From Luzula sylvatica (taxonomy: Eukaryota; Streptophyta; Magnoliopsida; Poales; Juncaceae), in contig OX326956.1 of the NCBI GenBank assembly GCA_946800325.1, positions 24,960,356-25,024,355 on the forward strand: a stretch of DNA of 64,000 nt, read 5' to 3'. Both the position numbers and the translations under genes were made by a program. Shown here in pieces: positions 55,599 to 64,000 of this stretch. The notes beneath the pieces were generated by a model. The model was not told the DNA's origin. It searched no databases and was given only the letters and a program-made list of their open reading frames with translations. Within the stretch, counting starts at the first letter, position 1. Each line of letters starts with the position of its first letter.

Positions 55599-56966
55599 TT
55601 ACATCTCGTTGGGACCGGGGTAAGGGTTCGGGTCGGGATGATAGCTTGGACCGGACGCAAAGAAGTCGTCGACGTTGAAAGTTCCCGAATGGGACCTCGA
55701 CGGATTTGCGGTGGGATTAGCTGGAGGAGGAGGATTGGCTTGTTCTCGAGGTTCAGGGTAGGACCCGAAACGGTTTTCAAGATGACCGTAAAGGTCGGAA
55801 AATTGACGTTCTACTCTCTCGAGCATCCTTGTCTCGGAAACTTGCATGCCCTCTCGAATTTCATTTCGAATCCCTCGTTCATGTCGCTCCATACGCTTAT
55901 TCATTTCCTCTAGCAACGACGTTATGTGAGCGAACCGCCTTTCATCCCTTTCCATCGGGACGTTCGAACTTCTTACACTCTCACTCCTCTCACGTGGTCG
56001 AGCCTGGTTTGCACTGCTCTGATCGGATGGAGCTTCACTCTCCAACCAACGGGTAGGATTTGGAGGAAGGTGGAACGCTCCCTCTTCATCTGGGTGATCG
56101 ATAATCCATTCATGAGCTTGTGCCGAATACCGAAACCTTTGACGCAGAAGATTTAATTTTGACGAGAGGTTGATAGGTGGTTCAGGTCGGAAATCCCAAT
56201 CTTCCACCGGTATCGAGACTCCTTGGAGGTTCAACATTCGAGCAATCAACGTTCCATAGGGTAACGACGCATTCCTAAGCTTCATGGCGCTTTCCATGTG
56301 GCTTAATATGAGATGAGGCACATGGATGGGTAGTTGGTCCTCGTACCACATGCGATATAAACACAAGATATTTCGATCTTCGAGGTTTACTCTCAATTTT
56401 TCAACTGGAGCGAGAATGTTATTACCAATTATCCAGACGAATTTTTCAGGAGCGGCCAAGTGTGACACTGCTGATTGTGATGCGTATTTATTCGTGACCA
56501 CTTTCTTCATGGTTTCGAACCCTTCGATTTCAATTTTCCCCCTGCGGTCGTTGTACACCTTCTCTCCATCATCTTTGAGCCCAAACAAGTCGCACAAATT
56601 CTGCACCGAGATTACAACTTCCTCACCGAGAATAAACGAGGTTATCTTATCTGGGGCATGATCGAAAGTGGCGTTTGCATAGAATAGCCGAGTGATGATC
56701 TCATACGACCTCTCGTTGAGACGCGCAAGGTTTGCAAATCCCCATTTTTGCTCGATTTCCTCGATCTTGTTGGAAAGAATAGAACAATTTCGTGGAAACT
56801 CGTAATAGTAAGACTTTGAGAGGGGTCTCCTTACCACAACGCTATTGAAAAGGAGTCCGGCTTCCTGGTTTCGAAAGAGATAATCGTTATTCGGATTAGT
56901 GAAATCGTAATCTGCTTCCATTCGTGCGCTGTGATTAGGTCTGTTGGCTGGCGTGCCCCTCTTCAT
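55599..56966 (-). CDS. Extra ORF after pol (Sirevirus 'envelope-like' position; plant transposon-protein type)
   Basis: 455 residues, uninterrupted, about 700 bases downstream of RNase H. The N-terminal two thirds resemble the putative plant transposon protein domain often found in Athila/Tat and Sirevirus elements: the ITRLFYANATF segment, FILGEEVVISVQNLCDLFGL, then LPIHVPHLILSHMESAMKLR and LPYGTLIARMLNLQGV. Residues about 340-400 are charged and heptad-like, a likely coiled coil; the C-terminus is rich in Pro, Asn and Ser. I see neither a signal peptide nor a membrane segment, so an envelope function is not supported. Function unknown. It is the only fully open non-pol frame in this element and may be under constraint. 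Confidence 0.8.
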   Translation of the reverse strand: MKRGTPANRPNHSARMEADYDFTNPNNDYLFRNQEAGLLFNSVVVRRPLSKSYYYEFPRNCSILSNKIEEIEQKWGFANLARLNERSYEIITRLFYANATFDHAPDKITSFILGEEVVISVQNLCDLFGLKDDGEKVYNDRRGKIEIEGFETMKKVVTNKYASQSAVSHLAAPEKFVWIIGNNILAPVEKLRVNLEDRNILCLYRMWYEDQLPIHVPHLILSHMESAMKLRNASLPYGTLIARMLNLQGVSIPVEDWDFRPEPPINLSSKLNLLRQRFRYSAQAHEWIIDHPDEEGAFHLPPNPTRWLESEAPSDQSSANQARPRERSESVRSSNVPMERDERRFAHITSLLEEMNKRMERHERGIRNEIREGMQVSETRMLERVERQFSDLYGHLENRFGSYPEPREQANPPPPANPTANPSRSHSGTFNVDDFFASGPSYHPDPNPYPGPNEM

Positions 56967-57666
56967 GCGAACAATCGATGGAGTCGGTGGTATTTCTTGA
57001 GCTTTCGAGCTTTCTCCTGTTCTCTTCTGATACAGGAGAAGGAGTTTTGGAAAGAGAAGATAAGGTGAAGGGTTTCAAGAGCGTAAATCGTGTTTCTTTA
57101 AGTTTCTTCATACGAGAGGAAGAACCAAGCGTCCATTGATGAGGGTCGGTTGCATGCAGATGGAGAGTAACTACGACGAGTTCGTTCGAACGGACATTCA
57201 TGTGCGTTCAAACGTACACGCTTCTGGGTAAAAGGCTCCATTGTTTGGGTTTGCGTTGTAGGTGAGAGGTTTTCGAGTTCGTTCGAACGCACTTGCAACT
57301 GTTGGGAAAGGCGTCATAATATGAAAAGCAGTCATAATCATACATTTCATCTGTTCGTTCCGAACGCACTGTTTGTTCGTACAAACGGACTTGAGTCTGG
57401 AAGGATGGTATTAGTGGACTTCATTTGTCCGTTCCGAACGCACTCTTTTGTTCGTTCGAACGGACTTGAGTCTGGAAGGATGGTGTTTGTGGACTTCATT
57501 TGTCCGTTCCAAACGCACTCTTTTGTTCGTTCGAATGGACTAGATACTGAGCTGAGACCCGGATGTATTGACCCAAACCACTGACCCTAGTTCAACAACT
57601 CTATTTGTACTTATGATTATACCATTATGATGCAACTACATGAGACTAGACCCAATATGCTGAATT
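56967..57666 (-). other. Spacer between pol and extra ORF, with TTCGAA cassettes
   Basis: No supported gene. Palindromes GTTCGTTCGAACGGAC, GTTCGTTCCGAACGCAC and relatives occur at 57178-57215, 57280-57293, 57353-57392 and then twice as a near-identical unit (57428-57466 and 57500-57541), each with an adjacent GTCTGGAAGGATGGT repeat. So the cassette also exists outside the LTR in this element. Confidence 0.75.
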
Positions 57667-59133
57667 TTAATTCTTAAGAGATAACATACCTAGCTTTAGT
57701 CGTAGATCGGAGAAAGGAGCAAATGGTAACGGTTTTGTGAAGATGTCGGCAATTTGATTTTGAGTCTCTATCCATTCGAGTTTAACATCGCCTTTTTCCA
57801 CGTGATCCCGAATGAAGTGGTGACGTATGTCGATATGCTTGGTTCGTGAATGGTGGACCGGGTTTTTCGAGATGCATATTGCGCTATTGTTGTCGCACAA
57901 TATGGGGATTTTACGGAAGTTCAAACCGTAGTCTCCGAGGGTTTGGTTCAACCACAGTAATTGAGCACAGCAGCTTCCTGCGGTGACATACTCGGCTTCG
58001 GCCGTCGATAAGGCTACCGAGTGTTGTTTCCGACTTGACCATGATACAAGTAAACCTCCCAAAAATTGGCATGTACCGCTAGTGCTTTTTCGATCAACTC
58101 GGGATCCGGCAAAATCCGCATCAGTGTATCCTACTAGGTTTAGGTTCCCACTATGTCCGTACCATATCCCAAGTTCAATTGTACCTTTTAAATAACGAAA
58201 TATGCGTTTTACGGCCGTGTAATGTGATACCTTGGGGTTAGCTTGAAATCTAGCGCACAAGCATACGGCGAACATGATGTCGGGACGACTTGCCGTTAGA
58301 TAAAGAAGGCTCCCGATCATTCCTCTATAGGACGTAATGTCGAACGATTCGCCCTCTTCATCCGCATCCAATTTTGATTCCTTTGCCATTGGAGTGTCAC
58401 TCGTTTTAGTTTGGTCCAACTCGAATCTCTTTAATAATTCGCGAGTGTACTTTGATTGGTTGACGAAAATTCCTTCACTTGATTGTGTGACTTGAAGACC
58501 CAAGAAGAATTTTAACTCTCCCATCATACTCATGGCAAATTCACTGTGCATAAGAATAGAGAATTCTTCGGCAAGAGCCGCATCACTTGATCCAAAAATA
58601 ATATCATCTACGTAAATTTGAACAAGTAAAATGGATACTCCCTTTTTACGTGTGAAGAGGGTGGTGTCGATTATACCTCTCACGAAACCATTTGAGGTGA
58701 GAAATGAGGATAGTCGATCGTACCATGCTCGTGGGGCTTGTTTCAATCCGTATAGGGCTTTTGAGAGTTTGCACACGTAATCGGGGAATTTAGGATCCTT
58801 AAATCCCGGTGGTTGTTCAACGTAGACTTCTTCTTCGATTTCACCATTTAGAAATGCACTCTTGACGTCCATTTGAAATAGTGTAAACCCCTCAATAGCG
58901 GCGTAAGCTAGGAGGAGTCGTATCGCTTCTAGACGAGCCACTGGAGCAAAGGTTTCTTCGAAATCGATCCCTTCTCGTTGTTTGAATCCTTGAGCGACGA
59001 GTCTCGCCTTGTTTCGTACTACGTTTCCGTGTTCATCAAGTTTATTTCGAAAGATCCATCGAGTCCCAATGATCGAACGATTCATGGGTTTTGGAACCAA
59101 CATCCAAACTTGATTTCTTTCAAATTGTTCCAA
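57667..59133 (-). CDS. Sirevirus-like reverse transcriptase and RNase H
   Basis: 488 residues. [30 protein letters not shown] block near residues 42-67, [10 protein letters not shown] at 90, [13 protein letters not shown] at 126-138 and catalytic YVDD at 174-177, then LKFFLGLQV. RNase [10 protein letters not shown] (D338), [34 protein letters not shown] and [10 protein letters not shown]. This signature is typical of the SIRE1-type copia lineage. The listed start is the first Met after an in-frame TAA at 59140-59142; the normal polyprotein would run through that point. RT and RNase H themselves look intact. Confidence 0.93.
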   Translation of the reverse strand: MEQFERNQVWMLVPKPMNRSIIGTRWIFRNKLDEHGNVVRNKARLVAQGFKQREGIDFEETFAPVARLEAIRLLLAYAAIEGFTLFQMDVKSAFLNGEIEEEVYVEQPPGFKDPKFPDYVCKLSKALYGLKQAPRAWYDRLSSFLTSNGFVRGIIDTTLFTRKKGVSILLVQIYVDDIIFGSSDAALAEEFSILMHSEFAMSMMGELKFFLGLQVTQSSEGIFVNQSKYTRELLKRFELDQTKTSDTPMAKESKLDADEEGESFDITSYRGMIGSLLYLTASRPDIMFAVCLCARFQANPKVSHYTAVKRIFRYLKGTIELGIWYGHSGNLNLVGYTDADFAGSRVDRKSTSGTCQFLGGLLVSWSSRKQHSVALSTAEAEYVTAGSCCAQLLWLNQTLGDYGLNFRKIPILCDNNSAICISKNPVHHSRTKHIDIRHHFIRDHVEKGDVKLEWIETQNQIADIFTKPLPFAPFSDLRLKLGMLSLKN

Positions 59134-59139
59134 TTCTTC

Positions 59140-60141
59140 TTACATTGCGATAATCCAATCTTCGTCTAGATTGGCTTCCTTGAAGGATTTTGGTTCGGTG
59201 TGAGAAAGATATGCGCAATGAGCTACGTAGTTATGGACACGAGACCGAGTTCGTACACCTTCTCGGGGATCTCCAACAACGTTTGTGAGAGGATGGTGGG
59301 GTACTTCTCGGAGAACCTCGGGGATTTGGTAAGGAGTTTCACTCTCTTCTTCCTCTTCCTCCTGTTCTTCCTCTTCTGGAGGATCATTGTTTTCTCTCTG
59401 AGGTTCATCAAGAGTTATGTCGATGTGTTGATATTCCAGCTCGGCTTGTTTTCTCGGTGATTTAGCAATTGTTTCCGTGACTTCACCTATGCTTGTAACG
59501 CTCATTGGTCCGCAAAGATCAAGATGGATGAGTTGAAGAGGTCGATTCGTGGTGACCATGTTCTTTGATTTAAACCCGGACGATCTAGTGTGCTTACCTT
59601 TTTCACACGCATCGCATAATCCTTCTAGTTCAAGTTTATGTGAGGGAAGTCCTCTAACTAATTGCTTTTTGGACAACCTATGTATAGTTTTCATGCAAAT
59701 GTGACCTAACCGTCTATGCCATAATCGAGATACTGATTCTGATACAGTGAGACAATGGATTCCCGGCACGAATGATTCGAAATCAAAGTAGTAGAGATTT
59801 TCGTGTCGGGTTCCTTTGCATACTGTGGTATTGTCTTTCATTCGATCAATCAAGCATGAGAGTTGATCGAATTTCACACAATATCCGGCATCACATAATT
59901 GGCTTATGCTAATTAAATTATGTTTAAGTCCAGTTACAAGATAGACATTCTCTAAAGTCCAATTTGAGGTACCTATTGAACCGATACCGATAATTTTACC
60001 TTTTTGATTTCCTCCGAAGGTAACGTCTCCTCCCTTGAACGGTTCGAGAGACTTGAACATCTCTCGATCCCAAGTCATATGTCTAGAACAACCACTATCT
60101 AGACACCATTTTGATGACTTTGTTCTGGAAGTTAGGCTCAT
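59140..60141 (-). pseudogene. Sirevirus-like protease and pre-integrase, integrase core deleted
   Basis: 333 residues. Protease active site DSG at 15-17 in KWCLDSGCSRHM, then the domain to about residue 125. The pre-integrase segment has HRRLGH (142-147) and CDACEKGKH (176-184). The integrase starts with LIHLDLCGPMS (first catalytic D at 208), then jumps at about residue 217-221 to the C-terminal acidic linker (a run of E residues near 255-275). The second catalytic D and the E are therefore missing. It ends at TAA 59140-59142 in the same frame as RT, one substitution away from a sense codon. Confidence 0.9.
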
Positions 60142-60282
60142 CTATAAGAAATTCATATTAGTTAAAACATAAAGAAATTGAAATTGACTAATATGAATTC
60201 TTACTAACTATACTCCCCCTAAATATTTGGCTTATGGTATGGTATACTAGGGAGTATAGTGTCTCAAGTTAGGGTTTTACAC
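60142..60282 (-). other. Stop-containing gag-protease spacer, possible intron
   Basis: Gag, this segment and protease are all in one frame, but the segment contains several stops. It begins GTGTAAAAC after CCTAGG and ends TTTCTTATAG, with TAACTAAT upstream of the AG as a possible branch site. If removed (141 bases) it would join gag to protease in frame. It could equally be ordinary decay or a readthrough region; there is no direct evidence for splicing. Confidence 0.35.
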
Positions 60283-61482
60283 CCTAGGGGGTCCTATACC
60301 AAAGGAGGTAGAGGAACCCATTGAGTGACGATCTTTACGCATCCACATGACGTTTGATGCCACTTTTGGATTGCGAAGATTACACCCGGTTGAGACATGA
60401 CCGATTTTGCAACAATAGTTACAAAATGCTACGGTGGGCTTATTTGTGGGTGTGGTACTCTTCACAAAATAGTCCGAGAGTTTATTAGGATTACTTCTCT
60501 TAGAAGTTATCGATTTTGGCATTTGATAAAGGTTATTTGATTTAAATTTAGTTTGCTTAACATTATTTTGTTTAAATTGTTTGTATGAGTTGGTGAAATG
60601 TTTGGGAGACTCTTGTGGATATGAAGCTTCGGTGTAGTTTGTCACTTCATAGAAATATCCATTTGGTCCCCTTTTGAACAAACAATCGGTTCGTCCTACA
60701 TTATTATGTCTAGGTTGTGAATTTTGTGTAAAATGATTGTTCCTATAATTATTATTGACACGTTTAGGTTGTTCATTTTTAGCATATTTACCTTTGTTGT
60801 AGTCATGGTACATAAAAGCATTTCCATGACTCCTTACTTTATGGTTTTCCCATTTAGATTTTTGATTTTGAAATATTGAAAGGTAGGGATTATTACCGTT
60901 AATTTTCTTATGTCCTAAACCGAATTTATCATTTGGCTTTTGTCCCGTGAATGACGATTTTAAGGCATCATCCAATGAAGGGGGACTCAATGCTATCATT
61001 GTACATGCCCTCTTCAAGGACTCATTCTCAACTTTCATAGTTTGAATTTCTACTTTTAAATGAGAAATCTCACATTTCAGGGTTTTACATTCACATTTTG
61101 AAAATCCATTAAATTCATTTATTTGAGTTTTGTATGCCAAGATGGATAGTTCAAGAGAAGCTACCTTATCCTTGAGAGCTTGGGTGGAACTTTCAAGTTT
61201 ACCCTCATTTAGTTGAGAGTTACCTTCATCCCTAAGAAACTCGTCACAAGATTCGAGTTCTAGTTTGGATGCGGGAGAAAATTCAGGTCTAGGTAAAGAT
61301 TTGATACCATACCGAGAGTTAGTACGTACCTCATAACTTTTGTCATGTGTCGAGCTTTGAGTGGGAGAGGAAGGTTCTGCGTCTACAATTATGGGCTGAT
61401 GGTGTGTCGAAGTTAGACCTCGTTCAATACGGAGAGAGTGAATGGCTTCTTCCACTGCGCTCAAGGGATTAACTTCAGCCAT
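60277..61482 (-). CDS. Sirevirus-like gag (N-terminally deleted)
   Basis: 401 residues, open. A coiled-coil-prone stretch (about residues 85-165; EISHLKVEIQTMKVENESL) is followed by an Asn/Lys-rich basic region and one CCHC zinc knuckle CNYCCKIGHVSTGC (CX2CX4HX4C) near the C-terminus. The start MAEVNPL lies only about 55 bases from the PBS; Sirevirus elements usually have a longer leader and an N-terminal capsid-type domain, which I do not find here. I infer a deletion of leader and gag N-terminus. Protease lies downstream in the same frame after the stop-containing spacer. Confidence 0.85.
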   Translation of the reverse strand: MAEVNPLSAVEEAIHSLRIERGLTSTHHQPIIVDAEPSSPTQSSTHDKSYEVRTNSRYGIKSLPRPEFSPASKLELESCDEFLRDEGNSQLNEGKLESSTQALKDKVASLELSILAYKTQINEFNGFSKCECKTLKCEISHLKVEIQTMKVENESLKRACTMIALSPPSLDDALKSSFTGQKPNDKFGLGHKKINGNNPYLSIFQNQKSKWENHKVRSHGNAFMYHDYNKGKYAKNEQPKRVNNNYRNNHFTQNSQPRHNNVGRTDCLFKRGPNGYFYEVTNYTEASYPQESPKHFTNSYKQFKQNNVKQTKFKSNNLYQMPKSITSKRSNPNKLSDYFVKSTTPTNKPTVAFCNYCCKIGHVSTGCNLRNPKVASNVMWMRKDRHSMGSSTSFGIGPPRV

Positions 61483-61537
61483 TAGATCGTAAGGTACAAG
61501 TTTATCCTTAATAAATTTAAGAGATGGCTAGTACCCT

Positions 61538-61549
61538 GCTCTGATACCA
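61538..61549 (-). other. Primer-binding site (tRNA-Met)
   Basis: Minus strand TGGTATCAGAGC, two bases from the 5' LTR. Confidence 0.95.
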
Positions 61550-61551
61550 AT

Positions 61552-62956
61552 TGTTGGTTAATTCTAACCTAGAGGGGGGTAAATTTGGCAATCTAACTTA
61601 CACTTAGTTTAGATTTAAACCTAATTTACGGTGCGGAATAAATAATAATTTAGATGATAAAGATGATACCGTACAAACACTTTGACACAAGATGTTTGTT
61701 TACGAAGTTCGGTAGGTGGTTGCTTTGTAGCTTTAACTCACCCTTTACTCGCTTAATTGACCGACTCAATTATTTGCGAGTACCTACGTCTCCGGGAATG
61801 CCTTGTGCCTCTTTTTGGCTTTCGATTGAATTCCAACTCAACTCGATTACAAGGATTTGCCTAGATCGATTTACACGCTTCTATCGATCTATAGCTTAGG
61901 CTCTTTACACTTTGTTGCACTAGCCTATTACACTTTTTCACTAATCGAGCTACAACGTGATCGGTCACGTGAGTGGGATACGATTAGTGGAGAATATCGA
62001 AAGTAGACCAACGATCTAAAGAGGTTTCTCAAGCTATCAATGGATATAGAAAATCACAGCTTAGGGTTTCTCTCTTTTAGGTTTGAAAGTTTGAAATTGA
62101 GGAACTGGGAGAGAGAGACCCATGAAGGATTCTATTTATACTCTCTATAGAAATCCTTCAGAAAACTTGTAGTGCGTTCGAACGCATACAGTCCGTTCGG
62201 AACGCACTTGAAGTTTGCACTAGCCGTTTCAAAATAACGTGCAAGTACATCTTGGGTCCGTTCGAACGTACAATGTCCGTTCGTAACGGACTCAATTATA
62301 CATAGCATTTTGCGTTCACAGGAACAAGAGTCCGTTCAACGCACTGAAAAGTGGGTGAACGGATTCCAGGTTGTCCGTTCGAACGCACATGTGTGTTCGT
62401 TCGAACGCACACATCCCTGTGACGTTTTCCGTTCACAGGAAGGATTGTCCGTTCAACGCACTCAGAAGGTGGGTGAACGGATTATAATTATCCGTTCGAA
62501 CGGACATGATTGTTCGTTCGAACGTACACATCCCTGTGACACGTTTGGTTCTAATCAAGCTTTAAAGCTTTGATATTTAGCAAGTCCGTTCTGAACGGAC
62601 TTTGAGTTCGTTCAGAACGCACTTCCTGCTTGACTGAACTCTTTGTTATTTTGAACATGATTTTACTTGAGTTCTACTAGGTTTGTACCTATGGTTTATT
62701 TGTGGCGTATCCCACTCACGGAAGGCTTCAACATCTTGAGTCTTGATGTATTCCAATGGCCTTCCTTGTGTTCTTCTTTTCTTGTTTATGTTGAGACTTC
62801 ATGTCCTGATTCTTGATGTAATCCACTGAAGTCCTCCTTCACAAGTCCTCCTTCGTCTTCGTATCGTACCTATGTTATCCTGCACTTTTCTGGATGTATA
62901 CATTAGTAATGACAGTGTTTTGAAATAATCAAACTATCAGGAAATTTGAACCAACA
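61552..62956 (-). repeat. 5' LTR of Sirevirus-like element
   Basis: 1405 bases, TGTTGG to CCAACA, same length as the 3' LTR. Visible differences include CTTTACTCG against CTATACTCG and CGAACGCACAC against CGAACGAACAC. Holds the same cassette array (62173-62630). Confidence 0.96.
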
Positions 62957-62961
62957 TTTCG

Positions 62962-64000
62962 CGCTTCAAACGGCCGGTCATATACTGAATAAAGTTCCGT
63001 CCAAATCTGTTGAAAAGACACCATATGAATTATGGCATGGCAAGGTGCCATTATTGTCTTATTTTAAGATTTGGGGCTGCGAGGTATATGTCAAAAGACT
63101 ATTGACGGAAAAACTCGAGCCAAGATCAGACAAGTGTTTATTTGTGGGGTATCCTCAAGAAACTAGAGGATACTACTTTTACTTGCCTAGCGAAAACAAG
63201 GTTTTCGTGGCTCGACGAGGACACTTCTTAGAGAAGAAATTCCTAGATCGTCAAGCCAGTGGGAGTAAAATTGATCTCGAAGAAATTCGAGAACCACAAA
63301 GTGAACAAGTTGATCTGGAACAAGATTATGAGTTACCATTGGATGGTGAACCAGAATCTAGTACACAAGCTATACGTAGATCTAGTAGGAATCGTCAAGA
63401 ACCTGAGAGATATGGATTTCTCATTAGTAATGACGATGATAAGTTGACTCTAGATGACGAGCCAACCTCCTACAAAGGTGCTATGTCCAGCCTGGATTCC
63501 TCGAAATGGCATGAAGCCATGAAAATCGAGATCCAGTCCATGTATGATAATAAGGTTTGAAATCTTATTGATCTACCAAATGGTGCTAAGACCGTTGGGT
63601 GCAAATGGGTTTTCAAGAAGAAAACCGACATGGATGGTAATGTACACACTTTTAAAGCAAGACTGGTGGCGAAAGGTTTCAAGCAAATTCATGGTATAGA
63701 CTATGATGAAACTTTTCTCCAGTAGCCATGTTTAAAAGTATTCGCATTCTTCTAGCAATAGCTGCATATCACGATTATGAGATATGGCAGATGGATGTCA
63801 AAACCGCTTTCCTTAACGGGAACCTTACCGAGGATGTGTATATGACACAACCCGAGGGTTTTGTCGATCCAAAGAATACGAATAAAGTGTGCAAGCTTGT
63901 GAGATCCATTTATGGATTAAAACAAGCATCTCGTGCGTGGAACATACGATTCGATGAGGTCATCGCTAAGTATGGTTTCATTCAAAATATCGAGGAACCC
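62962..64000 (+). pseudogene. Copia-1 integrase end, linker and RT N-part (outer copy)
   Basis: Resumes the pol frame in phase after the Sirevirus-like insertion: ALQTAGHILNKVPSK, the WHGKVPLLSYFKIWGCEVYVKR block, the acidic linker, then the RT start. A TGA at 63558-63560 replaces the Trp codon present in the nested Copia-1. A single-base deletion near 63712 (GAAACTTTTC against GAAACGTTTTC) shifts the frame again. RT motifs TAFLNG and GLKQASRAW follow; the window ends before YVDD. Confidence 0.94.

Larger units (their letters stand above)
53664..62956 (-). mobile_element. Sirevirus-like element, full length with integrase core deletion
   Basis: Two 1405-base LTRs with about eight visible differences, target duplication TTTCG (53659-53663 and 62957-62961), PBS at 61538 and a polypurine tract at 55069, minus orientation. 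Internal order from the 5' side: gag with CCHC knuckle, protease, pre-integrase, RT, RNase H and a 455-residue extra ORF. The extra ORF after pol, several polypurine-like tracts near the 3' LTR and palindromic repeats in non-coding DNA are features known from Sireviruses. The integrase catalytic core and gag N-terminus are missing, and a nonsense codon separates protease from RT, so it is not self-sufficient. Confidence 0.94.
48927..64000 (+). mobile_element. Copia-1 element, outer copy, interrupted twice and cut by window end
   Basis: 5' LTR 48927-49559, PBS 49561, leader, then gag-pol in plus orientation to the window end. It is the same family as 22224-27730, with near-identical integrase, but it retains leader, gag and protease. 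It is split by a Copia-A solo LTR (50963-51961) and a complete Sirevirus-like element (53664-62956). The frame closes exactly across both insertions. Further point mutations occur after 63550. Confidence 0.93.

Overview
This window is plant nuclear DNA, almost certainly from an angiosperm with a retrotransposon-rich genome. It is built from LTR retrotransposons of recognisable plant lineages: Ty1/copia, Sirevirus-like copia, Athila/Tat-like gypsy and a Tekay/Del-like gypsy. Their primer-binding sites match the 3' end of plant initiator tRNA-Met. I found no host protein-coding gene, tRNA or rRNA. The species cannot be named from the sequence.

Layout. 1-3677: fragments of Athila/Tat-like LTRs, a copia LTR fragment and gypsy 3' non-coding DNA. 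3678-11656: an old minus-strand copia element ('Copia-A') inserted in an Athila-like element, whose integrase tail survives at 11662-12265. 12266-14792: a copia LTR plus leader ('Copia-D') abutting a Sirevirus-like LTR fragment. 14793-20209: AT-rich DNA with degenerate GTATCC-type and GGGTCG-type repeats, a 933-bp hAT-like element (16306-17238) and a 179-bp hairpin MITE-like element. 20210-32712: a plus-strand degenerate copia element (TSD TCTCT) carrying a younger minus-strand copia ('Copia-1', 22224-27730, TSD GAAAT) with an intact 994-residue pol ORF but no gag or protease. 32718-39283: remains of another copia ('Copia-E') split by a Copia-A element (TSD CGACT) and a Copia-D solo LTR. 39284-42262: a Tekay-like gypsy gag-pol fragment lying between two pieces of Copia-D LTR. 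42263-47391: a degenerate copia carrying a Sirevirus-like solo LTR (TSD GGTTA), itself carrying a gypsy solo LTR (TSD CTCGA). 47392-64000: a gypsy LTR entered by a second Copia-1 element (48927 to beyond the window end), which is broken by a Copia-A solo LTR (TSD GTAAC) and by a nearly intact Sirevirus-like element (53664-62956, TSD TTTCG).

How the parts work together. The nests can be ordered in time because reading frames and target duplications close exactly when insertions are removed in thought. Two layers suggest biology beyond ordinary decay. First, several Copia-A-type elements with terminal repeats share one RT deletion that removes the YVDD catalytic box, so they probably spread as an already defective family using another element's enzymes. 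Second, LTRs of unrelated families carry the same 'grammar' of cassettes: two palindromes of about 16 bp separated by 5-12 bp, placed in copia LTRs just upstream of the TATA box and often repeated in the leader after the PBS. The palindrome core is family-specific (TTCGAA, TCATGA/TCGTGA, TTACAA/TTGCAA, and a GC-rich form). Two such cassettes appear to have been gained cleanly inside a decayed coding region at 43455-43590. A separate leader hairpin, GCCTTCGTCAGGC-like and usually in three copies, is shared by copia families with unrelated LTRs.

Limits: all comparisons were by eye. Exact LTR ends in truncated copies, percent identities and lineage names below clade level need alignment.
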